Part shown: positions 8,150 to 16,521 of the stretch, piece by piece
Numbering within the stretch: position 1 is the first letter of the stretch
Layout of the letters: every line of letters begins with the position of its first letter
Source of the DNA: Ornithinimicrobium cerasi
Lineage (GTDB): Bacteria; Actinomycetota; Actinomycetes; Actinomycetales; Dermatophilaceae
Direction of reading: 5' to 3'
NCBI RefSeq assembly: GCF_003702705.1
Contig: NZ_QZMN01000011.1
Coordinates: 62,001-126,000, forward strand
DNA: 64,000 bases
Notes under the pieces: model-generated
The model's input: only the letters and a program-made list of their open reading frames with translations
Told to the model about the DNA's origin: nothing
Databases searched by the model: none
Made by a program: the position numbers and the translations under genes

Positions 8150-9661
8150 ATGGACGACACCCAGCAGGACACCCAGGCCCAGGACGGGCGGACCGCCCCT
8201 CCCCCTCCCCCACCCACCCCCGGCGGCGTGGAGGTGGTCACGCCGCCGATCGAGGTGGAGGGACCACGCGCCCACCCGACGGGCGACGGCGAGGGCGTCG
8301 ACCGCGGTATGCTCATCCTCGACGGCCTGCGGGGTGCGGCCGCCTGGTCCTGGCGCTTCCTGCTGGTCGCGGCCGCGCTCTACGTGCTGTTCCTCATCAT
8401 CGGCGAGATCTGGGTCGGGGTGCTGCCGATCATCCTCGCGGTGCTCATCTCCACGGTGCTCTGGCCGGTGGTCCGGTGGCTGCGCGCCCGGCGCTGGCCG
8501 TCGGGTCTTGCCGCCGGGAGCGTCCTGGTGGTCGCCGTCGCCGCCTTCTCCGGCGTGGTGGCGGCCCTCGCGCCGTCGGTGGTGAACCAGGGGGGGGTCA
8601 TCGTCGGGCAGGCCGGCCAGGGCATCACGGTGCTGCGCGAGTGGGTGGCCGGACCCCCGTTCAACCTCCAGGGCGAGCAGGTCGACGCCTACCTGGACCA
8701 GGCCACCGCCTGGGTGCAGGAGCAGTCGAGCCGGATCGCGCAGAGCGTGCTGACCGGCGTGACCGCGGTCGGCTCGGTGCTGGTCACCCTCGTCATGACC
8801 CTCGTCCTGTGCTTCTTCATCCTCAAGGACGGCAACCGTTTCGGGCCGTGGATCCGTCGCACGTTCGGCCCGACGGCCGGGATGCACCTCACCGAGGCGC
8901 TGGCCCGGGTCTGGCGCACCGTCGGCGGCTTCATCAAGGCGCAGGCCGCGGTGTCGTTCGTCGACGCCGTCCTCATCGGCCTGGGGCTGCTCTTCCTCGG
9001 CGTGCCGATGGCGTTCGTCCTCGCCATCATCACGTTCTTCGCCGGCTTCATCCCCATCGTCGGCGCGGTGCTGGCGGGGGCGCTCGCCGTCCTGGTGGCC
9101 CTGGTGTCCAACGGCTTCACCACCGCCGTCTGGGTGCTGGTCATCGTGCTGGCCGTCCAGCAGATCGAGGGCAACGTCCTCTCCCCCATGCTGCAGAGCC
9201 GGGCCATGGACCTGCACCCGGCGCTCGTCATCCTCGTCGTCGCCGCCGGCGGCACGATCTGGGGCATCATCGGCGCGTTCCTCGCCGTGCCGGTGACCGC
9301 CGCCGTCGTCACGGTGGTCCGCTACGTCAGCGAGCACCTCGACCTCCGCACCGGGGAGAAACGCGCGGAGGACGTCAGCACCCTCACCCCCGAGGGTGCC
9401 CGGGCAGCGGCGCTGGCCGAGGGCGCCGCGCCGCTGTTCAGGATGCGGGCGCGCCAGGCCTACGAGCACGCCGAGGACGAGCGGGGAAGGGCGCGGATGG
9501 CGATGGTGGGGCGGACCTCGGACCTCGCGCAGTCGCTCCGGGACCGGTTCCTCGGCCCGCGTCTGCGCCGCGGCGAGGGTCCCGAGGACGGGGCAGGGTC
9601 CTCCGCGCCCGGCCGGACCGCCCCGGACGTCGACCCGGCGGACGGCCCGGGGAGGACCTGA
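8150..9661 (+). CDS. AI-2E family transporter
   Basis: A 503-aa membrane protein of the AI-2E/PerM family. There is a proline-rich hydrophilic N-terminus of about 60 residues, then about eight hydrophobic segments with the family landmarks FILKDGNRFG, FAGFIPIVGAVLAG and QQIEGNVLSPMLQ, and a long charged C-terminal tail of about 110 residues. The family name comes from autoinducer-2 export in E. coli, but many members have other roles, including ion or small-solute efflux. I chose the ATG at 8150, with GAGGTGG as ribosome site; a GTG two codons upstream is the alternative. Confidence 0.85.
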   Translation: MDDTQQDTQAQDGRTAPPPPPPTPGGVEVVTPPIEVEGPRAHPTGDGEGVDRGMLILDGLRGAAAWSWRFLLVAAALYVLFLIIGEIWVGVLPIILAVLISTVLWPVVRWLRARRWPSGLAAGSVLVVAVAAFSGVVAALAPSVVNQGGVIVGQAGQGITVLREWVAGPPFNLQGEQVDAYLDQATAWVQEQSSRIAQSVLTGVTAVGSVLVTLVMTLVLCFFILKDGNRFGPWIRRTFGPTAGMHLTEALARVWRTVGGFIKAQAAVSFVDAVLIGLGLLFLGVPMAFVLAIITFFAGFIPIVGAVLAGALAVLVALVSNGFTTAVWVLVIVLAVQQIEGNVLSPMLQSRAMDLHPALVILVVAAGGTIWGIIGAFLAVPVTAAVVTVVRYVSEHLDLRTGEKRAEDVSTLTPEGARAAALAEGAAPLFRMRARQAYEHAEDERGRARMAMVGRTSDLAQSLRDRFLGPRLRRGEGPEDGAGSSAPGRTAPDVDPADGPGRT

Positions 9662-9673
9662 CCGCAGCCCCCG

Positions 9674-9718
9674 CACGAGAGCAGGCCCGCAGGAGATCTC
9701 CTGCGGGCCTGTCTCGTG
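9674..9718. terminator. long bidirectional hairpin terminator
   Basis: An inner perfect inverted repeat of 15 bp per arm (CAGGCCCGCAGGAGA, 9682-9696, and its complement 9697-9711) is extended by a second 7-bp perfect pair (CACGAGA and TCTCGTG) after a single bulged G. It sits between the convergent AI-2E transporter and csbD-like genes. Confidence 0.8.
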
Positions 9719-9730
9719 GTGCGTCGCGCG

Positions 9731-9916
9731 TCAGCGGTCGGTGGCGTCCTTCCAAGCGTCCTTCGCCTTCTCGCCCGTCTGCTTGACGTCCGCGCTGAAC
9801 TGGTCCGCCTGGCCCTCGGCCTGCAGACGCTCGTTGTCGGTGGCGTCGCCGGCCGCCTCCTTGGCCTTGCCCTTGGCGTCCTCGGCGGCGTTCGAGATCT
9901 TGTCACCCAGACCCAT
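9731..9916 (-). CDS. CsbD family stress-response protein
   Basis: A 61-aa, very hydrophilic, alanine/lysine/aspartate-rich protein: MGLGDKISNAAEDAKGKAKE, then GDATDNERLQAEG and a lysine-rich C-terminus. This is the compact CsbD fold; in Bacillus the gene is under general stress control (SigB). The biochemical function of the family is not known. The ribosome site GAGGAGGA lies before the ATG at 9914-9916. It converges with the AI-2E gene across the hairpin at 9674-9718. Confidence 0.85.
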   Translation of the reverse strand: MGLGDKISNAAEDAKGKAKEAAGDATDNERLQAEGQADQFSADVKQTGEKAKDAWKDATDR

Positions 9917-10016
9917 GTGTCGTCCTCCTCGTTGTCGGGGATGTGATGCTCCACCCTCCGCCGAGATGGGTCGTGCCGCAACTCGAAGAGCCGTGGGGCT
10001 GTGGGACAGTCCTCCC

Positions 10017-11408
10017 ATGACTTCCGCGTCGAGCGTCGTCCGCGCCGATCCTCAGGTCGAGCGCACCCGCGCGCACCAGCGCGCCTGGGGCTGGTACGAC
10101 TGGGCCAACTCGGCCTACGTGACGACCACCGGCACCGTCCTCATCAGCCCCTACCTCACCGCGCTGGCCCGGGAGGACGCCTGCCCCGGACTGGCCTCGG
10201 GCGCGGTGTGCGCGGAGGACCTCAGCATCCTCGGGGTCCCGATCGCGGTGGGTTCCCTCGCCCCCTACACGATCACCTTCGCCACGATCGTCTCCGCCCT
10301 GGTCCTGATCTTCGTCGGAGCCGTCGCGGACCGGCACCCCCGGCCGACCTGGCTGCTGGGGGGCCTGGCCTGGGCGGGGGCCACGGCGGCGTCGCTGATG
10401 TTCTTCCTGCAGGGCTCCAACTGGCAGCTCGGCGTCGCCCTCGTGGTCATCGCCAACCTGTGCTTCGGGGCCTCGACCGTCGTCTACGACGCCCTGCTGA
10501 ACCGCGTCGCGCACCCGGACGACCGCGACAAGGTCTCGTCCCGGGCGTGGGCCCTGGGCTACCTCGGCGGTGGTCTCCTGCTCGTCATCAACCTCGGGGT
10601 GATGCAGCTGTACGAGAACCTGGGGATCTCCTACGAGATGGCCATCCGGCTCTCGCTGCTCTCCGCCGGCCTGTGGTGGGCCGGCTTCACGCTCATCCCG
10701 GTCCTGGGGCTGCGGCGCATCCGCGGCACCACCGCCGTCCCGGTCGCCCGCAGCGCCGGGATCGTCGGCGGGACCCTGGCCCAGCTCGGGGACACCTTCC
10801 GCGAGGTGCGCAACTACCCGCAGACCCTGATGTTCCTGCTGGCCTACCTCTTCTTCAACGACGGCATCCAGACCGTGATCTCCTCGGCCAGCCTCTACGG
10901 CATCGAGGCGCTGGGTTTCGAGACCAGCCAGATGATCATCACCATCCTCGTGGTCCAGTTCGTCGCGTTCGGCGGCGCGCTGCTGTTCGGGGCGATCGCG
11001 GGGCGGGTCGGCGCCAAGCGCACGGTGCTCGGCGGCATCGTCATGTGGACGCTCGTGGTGACGTTCGCCTACTTCGTCCCGCGCGGGGCCTTCACCACCT
11101 GGCTGGTGTGCGCGGTCCTCATCGGGACCGTGATGGGCGGGACCCAGGCGCTCTCCCGCTCGCTCTACTCCCAGCTGGTCCCCCAGGGGCGGGAGTCGGA
11201 GTTCTTCAGCTTCTACCAGGCGATGGAGCGAGGCACGAGCTGGTTCGGCACCCTGGCCTTCGGGCTGATGTTCCAGCTGACCGGTTCCTACCGACCGGCG
11301 ATCCTCATCACGATCGTCTTCTTCGTCATCGGCGGGCTGATCCTGCTCCGGGTGCGGGTGCGGGAGGGCATCGCCGCGGCGGGCAACGAGCAGCCCCGGA
11401 TCGTCTGA
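10017..11408 (+). CDS. MFS transporter, UMF1/Atg22-like family
   Basis: A 463-aa membrane protein with about twelve hydrophobic segments. The start WGWYDWANSAYVTTTGTVL is the hallmark of the UMF1 (Atg22-like) branch of the major facilitator superfamily, as is GGTQALSRSLYSQLVPQGRE in the second half. Yeast Atg22 exports amino acids from the vacuole; bacterial substrates are unknown. The gene is monocistronic, with a strong hairpin just after the stop. Confidence 0.85.
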   Translation: MTSASSVVRADPQVERTRAHQRAWGWYDWANSAYVTTTGTVLISPYLTALAREDACPGLASGAVCAEDLSILGVPIAVGSLAPYTITFATIVSALVLIFVGAVADRHPRPTWLLGGLAWAGATAASLMFFLQGSNWQLGVALVVIANLCFGASTVVYDALLNRVAHPDDRDKVSSRAWALGYLGGGLLLVINLGVMQLYENLGISYEMAIRLSLLSAGLWWAGFTLIPVLGLRRIRGTTAVPVARSAGIVGGTLAQLGDTFREVRNYPQTLMFLLAYLFFNDGIQTVISSASLYGIEALGFETSQMIITILVVQFVAFGGALLFGAIAGRVGAKRTVLGGIVMWTLVVTFAYFVPRGAFTTWLVCAVLIGTVMGGTQALSRSLYSQLVPQGRESEFFSFYQAMERGTSWFGTLAFGLMFQLTGSYRPAILITIVFFVIGGLILLRVRVREGIAAAGNEQPRIV

Positions 11409-11421
11409 GGCCGCGGACGCC

Positions 11422-11453
11422 GACGGCCCCGGACCGCAGGGTCCGGGGCCGTC
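11422..11453 (+). terminator. hairpin terminator after the UMF1 transporter gene
   Basis: Perfect 14-bp inverted repeat GACGGCCCCGGACC / GGTCCGGGGCCGTC with the loop GCAG, 13 bp past the stop. It can also serve rbpA, which converges on it. Confidence 0.8.
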
Positions 11454-11480
11454 AGGGTGCAGCAGATGTATGCCGTCAGC

Positions 11481-11837
11481 TCAGGCGGAGCGCCTGCGCG
11501 GCTTCTCGCCGCGGCTGGTCCGCAGCAGCTCGAGACGCTCCTCCAGGAGCTCCTCGAGCTCGGGGATCGACCGGCGCTCCAGCAGCATGTCCCAGTGGGT
11601 GCGCTGGTGCTTGGTGGGCTTCAGCTCGGGCTCGGGACCGTCGACCAGCTTCGCGTCCAGACCGCAACGGCACTCCCACAGCGGGGGTACCTCGGCCTCC
11701 ACAGAGAAGGGCAGCTCGCTGACGTGCCCGTCGGCGCAGACGTAGCGGGTGATGTTGCGCTCGCTGAACGTCACACCCTCGTCGCTCTCGAAGGACAGCC
11801 AGCTCAGGTTGGTGCCGCGCAGTGACCTTTCAGCCAT
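11481..11837 (-). CDS. rbpA: RNA polymerase-binding protein RbpA
   Basis: A 118-aa actinobacterial transcription factor that binds RNA polymerase and the principal sigma factor and stabilises the open complex. The sequence has the RbpA core (YVCADGH ... WECRCG, a zinc-ribbon-like Cys/His set near residues 35-60), the basic linker, and the C-terminal sigma-interaction helix with RRSIPELEELLEERLELLR. The ATG at 11835-11837 is preceded by GGGGAG. As in Streptomyces, where rbpA was found as a SigR target, a SigR-like promoter lies upstream (11907-11933). Confidence 0.95.
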   Translation of the reverse strand: MAERSLRGTNLSWLSFESDEGVTFSERNITRYVCADGHVSELPFSVEAEVPPLWECRCGLDAKLVDGPEPELKPTKHQRTHWDMLLERRSIPELEELLEERLELLRTSRGEKPRRRSA

Positions 11838-11906
11838 GGGTACTCCCCTCGTGTCGAAGACACGGTGAATGTGTTCGGTCGTCTGGATGACGTGACTTCT
11901 GGTGAC

Positions 11907-11933
11907 AACGTGCACCACGGTCACGGTGTTCCC
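11907..11933 (-). promoter_or_regulatory. SigR/SigH-type (thiol-oxidative stress) promoter of rbpA
   Basis: On the minus strand, GGGAAC (11928-11933) is followed by an 18-nt spacer and GTT (11907-11909). The SigR/SigH consensus in Streptomyces and mycobacteria is GGGAAT/C, 18-19 nt, GTT. It would give a 5' leader of roughly 60 nt before the rbpA ATG. rbpA is a known member of this regulon in Streptomyces coelicolor. Confidence 0.7.
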
Positions 11934-12084
11934 GCCGCAGCTACGCACCGGTGACCGGCGCCTGACATCAGCGCGAACGGTCGCAGCACAGTGGGTGACA
12001 TTTCATGGTAGCGGCCCCTGCGGGGCACCGCCAGTCGGCGCTACCGGCCGGTCATCTCCGCCGGTCAGGAGGGTCCGGGCCGGT

Positions 12085-12630
12085 CTACGGCTCGAGGGTT
12101 CGGGCCGTCCCCGGGCCGGCCGTCCCGGGCGGAGGGGTCTCGGAGACCACCTCGCCCTCGATCACCTGACCTCGTCCGGGCGGGCCCGCGGAGGGTGGAC
12201 GCCGCCCGGGCGTGCTGCCGCCGCCAACCCCGAGAACGCGGGCCGCCACCACGGTCTGCAGCAGCCGCCGGGCGGTGGGCCGGGTGAAGGGCAGGACCAG
12301 GAGCAGGCCGACGATGTCCGTCAGGAACCCCGGCAGGATGAGCAGGAACCCGCCGACCATGACGAGGATCGCGTCCGTCGCCTCGTCCGTGGGCATCCGC
12401 CCCGACTCCAGGGCCCGCTGCAGCGACCGGTAGGTCCGACCAGTCTCCCGGCGGGCCAGCCAGGCACCGGCCAGGGCCATGGCGAGCAGCAGGACCAGCG
12501 TCCAACCCACGCCGATGCTCCGACCGACCGCGACCAGCGCGACGATCTCCAGGATCGGCAGCAGCACGAGCGCGAGCAGCAGCCAGCGCAGCGGGTGGCG
12601 TCGGCGTCGGGTGGTGGTGCCAGCGGTCAC
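12085..12630 (-). CDS. FxsA family membrane protein
   Basis: A 181-aa protein with two pairs of hydrophobic segments: LLLALVLLPILEIVALVAVG, then GWTLVLLLAMALAGAWLARR, and further on MVGGFLLILPGFLTDIVGLL. This order, and especially the GGFLLILPGFLTDIVG stretch, is the FxsA signature (in E. coli a suppressor of F exclusion of phage T7). The C-terminal 50 residues are proline/glycine-rich. The GTG start overlaps the TGA of ppm1 in GTGA, so it is the last gene of the lnt-ppm1-fxsA operon. Its cellular role is unknown. Confidence 0.85.
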   Translation of the reverse strand: MTAGTTTRRRRHPLRWLLLALVLLPILEIVALVAVGRSIGVGWTLVLLLAMALAGAWLARRETGRTYRSLQRALESGRMPTDEATDAILVMVGGFLLILPGFLTDIVGLLLVLPFTRPTARRLLQTVVAARVLGVGGGSTPGRRPPSAGPPGRGQVIEGEVVSETPPPGTAGPGTARTLEP

Positions 12631-13427
12631 GGGGTCTCCTCCAGGTGGTGCCACCGTGGGAAACGTCGCAGCGACGCCAGGCGTTCCCTCGCCTGGCGAC
12701 CGCGCCGCTGCAGGCCCCACACACCCACGCGCACCGCCGCCTCGCGCACGATGGCGTCGCTCATCTTCGAGGTCCCCACCTCACGCTCGACGAAGGCCAC
12801 CGGCACCTCGACGACGGTCAGACCGCGGTCCAGGGCGCGGAGGGTGAGGTCCACCTGGAAGCAGTACCCCTGGGAGGCGACCTCGTGCGTGTCCATGCCC
12901 GCCAGAGCCTCCAGCCGGTAGACCCGGAACCCGGCCGTCGCGTCCCGGACCGGGATGCCCAGGGTGTAGCGGGCGTAGGTGTTGGCCCCCACGGACAGGG
13001 CCCGCCGGTGAGCGGGCCAGTTGTGCACCGACCCCCCGGGGACCCAGCGGGACCCGATGACGACATCGGCACGCTCCGCCGCGGCCAGCAGGTCCGGCAG
13101 CTGCTCCGGCTGGTGCGAGCCGTCCGCGTCGATCTGCACCACGGCGTCGTACCCGCGCTCCCACGCCCACCGGAAACCGGCCAGGTAGGCCGGCCCCAGT
13201 CCCTCCTTGCCGGGACGGTGCAGCACCGTCACCTGCGGGTCCTGGGCCGCGAGGCGGTCCGCGAGCGCGCCGGTGCCGTCGGGGCTGGCGTCGTCGAGCA
13301 CGAGCACGTCCGCCGTCGGCACCGCGGCCCGGAGCCGGCGCACGATCATCTCGAGGTTGCCCACCTCGTTGTAGGTGGGCACGCAGACGCAGATCCGCTC
13401 GAGAGCGGCACGGGCGGGCGGAGTCAC
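12627..13427 (-). CDS. ppm1: polyprenol monophosphomannose synthase (Ppm1/Dpm1-like GT2 glycosyltransferase)
   Basis: A 266-aa GT-A fold glycosyltransferase that transfers mannose from GDP-mannose to polyprenol phosphate, feeding mannosylation of lipoglycans and exported proteins. Seen here: VCVPTYNEVGNLE at the N-terminus, DDASPDGTG, the metal site QIDADGSHQPEQL near residues 97-108, and ATAGFRVYR. There are no C-terminal membrane helices, as in the catalytic domain of mycobacterial Ppm1. It overlaps lnt upstream and fxsA downstream by 4 bp each. In M. tuberculosis the Lnt and Ppm1 activities are fused in one protein; here they are separate, coupled genes. Confidence 0.85.
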   Translation of the reverse strand: MTPPARAALERICVCVPTYNEVGNLEMIVRRLRAAVPTADVLVLDDASPDGTGALADRLAAQDPQVTVLHRPGKEGLGPAYLAGFRWAWERGYDAVVQIDADGSHQPEQLPDLLAAAERADVVIGSRWVPGGSVHNWPAHRRALSVGANTYARYTLGIPVRDATAGFRVYRLEALAGMDTHEVASQGYCFQVDLTLRALDRGLTVVEVPVAFVEREVGTSKMSDAIVREAAVRVGVWGLQRRGRQARERLASLRRFPRWHHLEETP

Positions 13428-14968
13428 CGGGAGAGCCTAACGGGGGCGACGGTGACCTTCCGCCGTCCCAGGAGCTGCATCACGAGGGCCGCGACGACCG
13501 CTGCCGCGGCCAGGGGCGCGACCCAGGGAGACAGCACCACGGCGGGGGTCGTGGCGCTCCGCAGCGGCAGCGCACCTTCCAGGAGGTCCTGGGTGAACAG
13601 GTCCGTGCCCTCGTGCACCACCCCGTCGGGCGTGATGAGGCCGGATATCCCCACGTTGCTGACGTGCACGACGGAGCGGCCGTGCTCGACGGCCCGGACG
13701 CGGGAGGCGGCGATGTGCTGGGCGGCCTGATCCCCCTCCCCGAACCACGCGTTGCTCGTCGGCACGACCAGCAGCTCGGCGCCCTCGAGGACGGCGTCGC
13801 GCATCGCGGGGTCGACGACGACCTCGAAGCAGATGCCCAGCCCGAGCCGCACCGTGCGTCCGTCGCGCAGCGGCACGTCCACGACCCCCACCTCGGTGCC
13901 GGGGACGAAGTCGGTGATCCGGTCCACCCACGGGCTGAGGTGGCGCATCAGCGGGCGCAGCGGCATGAACTCCCCGAAGGGGGCGAGGTAGACCTTCGTG
14001 TAGACCTCGTCCAGCCCCTCCCCCGGCAGGTAGCTGAGCACGAGGTTGTGCGGCGCCTCGCCCCCGCGCCGCGACACCGCACCCAGGACCACCGGCGCGT
14101 CGACCGCGTCGACGGCCCCGGTGATGCGCTCCGTCGCCGCGGGGCTCCCGTCGGGGCGCAGCGGGTCGAGGTCACTGGCCCCCTCGGGCCACAGCACGAC
14201 GTCGGGGTATGGCGAGCTGCCGGCGGCCACCTCCGTCGCCAGGTCCCGGGTCATGGTGGTGTAGCGCTCGAGCATCGTCCCGGGCTCGGCGGTGAGGGTC
14301 CGGGTGAAGTCCTCGGGGATGTCGCCCTGCACGGCGGCGACCTGCAGCGGGTCGCCGTCGACCGGGCGGGGCACGAGGAGCGGGGCGAGGACCAGCGCCG
14401 CGGCCGCCGCGAGGGCGCCCAGGCCCCGCCGCAGGTCGGCCCGCCCCGGGTCCAGGAGCCGTTGCGCCCCCACCGCCAGCAGGCCGCCGCCCAGCGCGAC
14501 GAGGAGGCCCAGACCGGGCACGCCGACGAGGCTGACCGCGCCGAGCAGCGGGGAGTCCGCCTGGCTGAAGCCGAGCCGTCCCCAGGGGAACCCGCCGAAC
14601 GGGGTCACGGCACGGGCCTGCTCCATGAGGACCCACGCGGCGGCACCCAGGAGGGGTCGGACCGATCCCCCGCGCTGCAGGAGGGCGAGCAGGCCCCCGA
14701 GCGCAGCGGGGTAGAGGGCCGAGGCAACGCTCATCGCGAGCCAGGGCAGCGGACCGGCGTAGGTCCCGGCCCAGGTGAACATCGGGGTGTACCAGGCCAG
14801 CCCCAGCAGGAAGCCGGCGAGCAGGCCCGCGCGCACGGACGCCCCGGCCGTGGCCAGCGCCAGCGCGCCGCAGCCGACGAGGGCGAGCGGCCACGCGTCA
14901 TACCCCGGGAAGGCGAGGAGGAGGGCGACACCGCCGCAGAGCGCGAGCAGCAGACGGTGGGGCAGCAC
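13424..14968 (-). CDS. lnt: apolipoprotein N-acyltransferase
   Basis: A protein of about 514 aa. Roughly six hydrophobic segments in the first 200 residues are followed by a periplasmic nitrilase-like domain and a last membrane segment. The catalytic triad is visible: glutamate in VVLWPEGASD, lysine in EVYTKVYLAPFGEFMP and cysteine in GICFEVV. Lnt adds the third acyl chain to bacterial lipoproteins. I chose the GTG at 14966-14968 because TACCCT (14975-14980) lies 6 nt before it, a leaderless pattern; a GTG at 15016 would add 16 residues. It is the first gene of lnt-ppm1-fxsA. Confidence 0.85.
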   Translation of the reverse strand: MLPHRLLLALCGGVALLLAFPGYDAWPLALVGCGALALATAGASVRAGLLAGFLLGLAWYTPMFTWAGTYAGPLPWLAMSVASALYPAALGGLLALLQRGGSVRPLLGAAAWVLMEQARAVTPFGGFPWGRLGFSQADSPLLGAVSLVGVPGLGLLVALGGGLLAVGAQRLLDPGRADLRRGLGALAAAAALVLAPLLVPRPVDGDPLQVAAVQGDIPEDFTRTLTAEPGTMLERYTTMTRDLATEVAAGSSPYPDVVLWPEGASDLDPLRPDGSPAATERITGAVDAVDAPVVLGAVSRRGGEAPHNLVLSYLPGEGLDEVYTKVYLAPFGEFMPLRPLMRHLSPWVDRITDFVPGTEVGVVDVPLRDGRTVRLGLGICFEVVVDPAMRDAVLEGAELLVVPTSNAWFGEGDQAAQHIAASRVRAVEHGRSVVHVSNVGISGLITPDGVVHEGTDLFTQDLLEGALPLRSATTPAVVLSPWVAPLAAAAVVAALVMQLLGRRKVTVAPVRLSR

Positions 14969-15234
14969 GGTGCCAGGGTACGTCGCCCGGCTGCGGGCAC
15001 GGCCGGGCCCCGCCACCTTTGGGGCCGGACCTGGGACGACTGGTCGTCGCCACAGTTCCGTTGTCTACTCGGTGAGCGGGGCCCTGGCTACCCCCTTGGG
15101 ACACGGTCTGCATCCGGGGACCACACGAACCTAGGGAGTCCGACCCGCACCTGTCAACATCACCCTGACCAGCAGCGATGGACAACTGCGCAGGTCAGGA
15201 CGGGTGAACTTCCGACGACGATCTGAGGTCGGCC

Positions 15235-15258
15235 CGGCGTGTCCGCGCCGACACGCCG
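15235..15258 (-). terminator. hairpin terminator after kal
   Basis: Perfect 9-bp inverted repeat CGGCGTGTC / GACACGCCG with a 6-nt loop, 4 bp beyond the kal stop codon on the minus strand. It ends the kdd-kamD-kamE-kal operon. The rest of the 15.0-15.26 kb gap holds no gene that I can support. Confidence 0.65.
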
Positions 15259-15262
15259 AGGG

Positions 15263-15697
15263 TCACCCGGCCGGGGGGACGACGACCGTGCCGCGGGCCG
15301 TGGTGGCGAGGAGAGGGGGGTCCAGGACCTCGGCGGCGGAGATGCCGCGCGACGTGTCGCCCCGGGCGACGACCCGCACCGAGAAGTCCATCTCGCGGCT
15401 GCGGGAGCCCACCCGCACCAGCGTCGCGCTCACCTCCAGGCAGTCACCGGCCCGGACGGGGGCGAGGAACTGCACGTCGCTGTAGGAGGCGAACAGGCCC
15501 TCGTCGCCGTCGGTGCGGATGCACAGCTCGGTGGCGACGTCCCCGAAGAGCGCCAGGCTGTAGGCCCCGTCCACCAGGTCGCCGGCGTAGTGGGCGTGGG
15601 AGTAGGGCACGTACCGGGCGTGGGTGACGGCCATGCCCACGGTGGCCGGACGGGTCGCCGGGGACGCAGGGGTGTGTGCGGGGACGGGCTCGGTCAT
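15263..15697 (-). CDS. kal: 3-aminobutyryl-CoA ammonia lyase (Kal)
   Basis: A 144-aa single hotdog-fold protein. The family enzyme eliminates ammonia from L-3-aminobutyryl-CoA to give crotonyl-CoA, the last dedicated step of lysine fermentation. The N-terminal part reads VTHARYVPYSHAHYAGDLVDG, resembling clostridial Kal, and the position right after kamE supports the call. Its ATG overlaps the kamE TGA by 4 bp. A hotdog protein alone would be ambiguous, so the operon context is the main evidence. Confidence 0.8.
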   Translation of the reverse strand: MTEPVPAHTPASPATRPATVGMAVTHARYVPYSHAHYAGDLVDGAYSLALFGDVATELCIRTDGDEGLFASYSDVQFLAPVRAGDCLEVSATLVRVGSRSREMDFSVRVVARGDTSRGISAAEVLDPPLLATTARGTVVVPPAG

Positions 15698-16521
15698 GCG
15701 CTCTTCCTCTCCGGTCGGGGCGGGCGGGCACGGGCAGGGGCACTGTCCGCGGGTCCGCAGAGGGCGTGCACGAGGTAGGACGCGACCTCGCCGGGCGTGG
15801 TGCCCTTGCCGAAGACGCGGTCGACCCCGAGGTCGCCGGCCGAGCCCTCCTCGAAGCGGGGACCGCCTGCGATGAGCAGCGGCACCCGGCCCGCGGGGTA
15901 GGCCTCCCGGAAGGCTGCCGACATCTGGGTCGTGTTGGCGATGTGGGCGTCGCGCTGGGTGACCACCTGCGAGACCAGGACGGCGTCCGCACGGTGCGCC
16001 CGCGCCTCCTCCACGAGCTCAGGCACCAGCACCTGGGCACCGAGGTTGACGACGGTGATCTCGGAGTAGTACTCCAGGCCCTTCTCCCCCGCGAACCCCT
16101 TGATGTTGAGGATGGCGTCGATGCCGACGGTGTGCGCGTCGGTGCCGATGCACGCGCCGACGACGACGAGCGGGCGCCGCAGCGTCCTCTTGATCGTGGC
16201 GTTGACGTCCTTGGCCGGGAGCAGCGGGAAGTCGCGCTCGACCACCTCGACCTTGTCCAGCTCGACCAGGTGGGTGACGCTGCCGTAGACGACGAAGAAG
16301 GTGTGGTCGGGTCCCATCGCCTTGGCGTGGACGAGCAGCGCGGGTGCCAGACCCATCTTGGCGGCCAGCTGCAGGGCGGCACCCTCGGCACGCTTGTCGT
16401 GGCGCACCGGGAGGGTGAAGGAGACCTGCACCATCCCGTCGCCGGTCATGTCGCCGTAGGGACGGACCACGCCGGTCCGGGCGGGGGCCTCCCCCGACCC
16501 CGGGGTATGCCGTTCGCTCAC
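15694..16521 (-). CDS. kamE: beta-lysine/D-lysine 5,6-aminomutase, beta subunit (KamE)
   Basis: A 275-aa adenosylcobalamin- and PLP-binding subunit. The B12 base-off motif is at D128-A-H130-T-V-G133. K141 in ILNIKGFAG is exactly 11 residues after the histidine, matching H133/K144 of the Clostridium sticklandii enzyme, where the lysine holds PLP. The N-terminal dimerisation region (YGDMTGDGMVQVSFTLP) precedes the Rossmann domain. With KamD it moves the terminal amino group from C6 to C5 of beta-lysine. It overlaps kamD and kal by 4 bp each. Confidence 0.93.
   Translation of the reverse strand: MSERHTPGSGEAPARTGVVRPYGDMTGDGMVQVSFTLPVRHDKRAEGAALQLAAKMGLAPALLVHAKAMGPDHTFFVVYGSVTHLVELDKVEVVERDFPLLPAKDVNATIKRTLRRPLVVVGACIGTDAHTVGIDAILNIKGFAGEKGLEYYSEITVVNLGAQVLVPELVEEARAHRADAVLVSQVVTQRDAHIANTTQMSAAFREAYPAGRVPLLIAGGPRFEEGSAGDLGVDRVFGKGTTPGEVASYLVHALCGPADSAPARARPPRPERKSA

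Noticed and set aside
15017-15234. Short frames between lnt and kal
   Set aside because: No ribosome site, no protein-like composition; treated as intergenic sequence.
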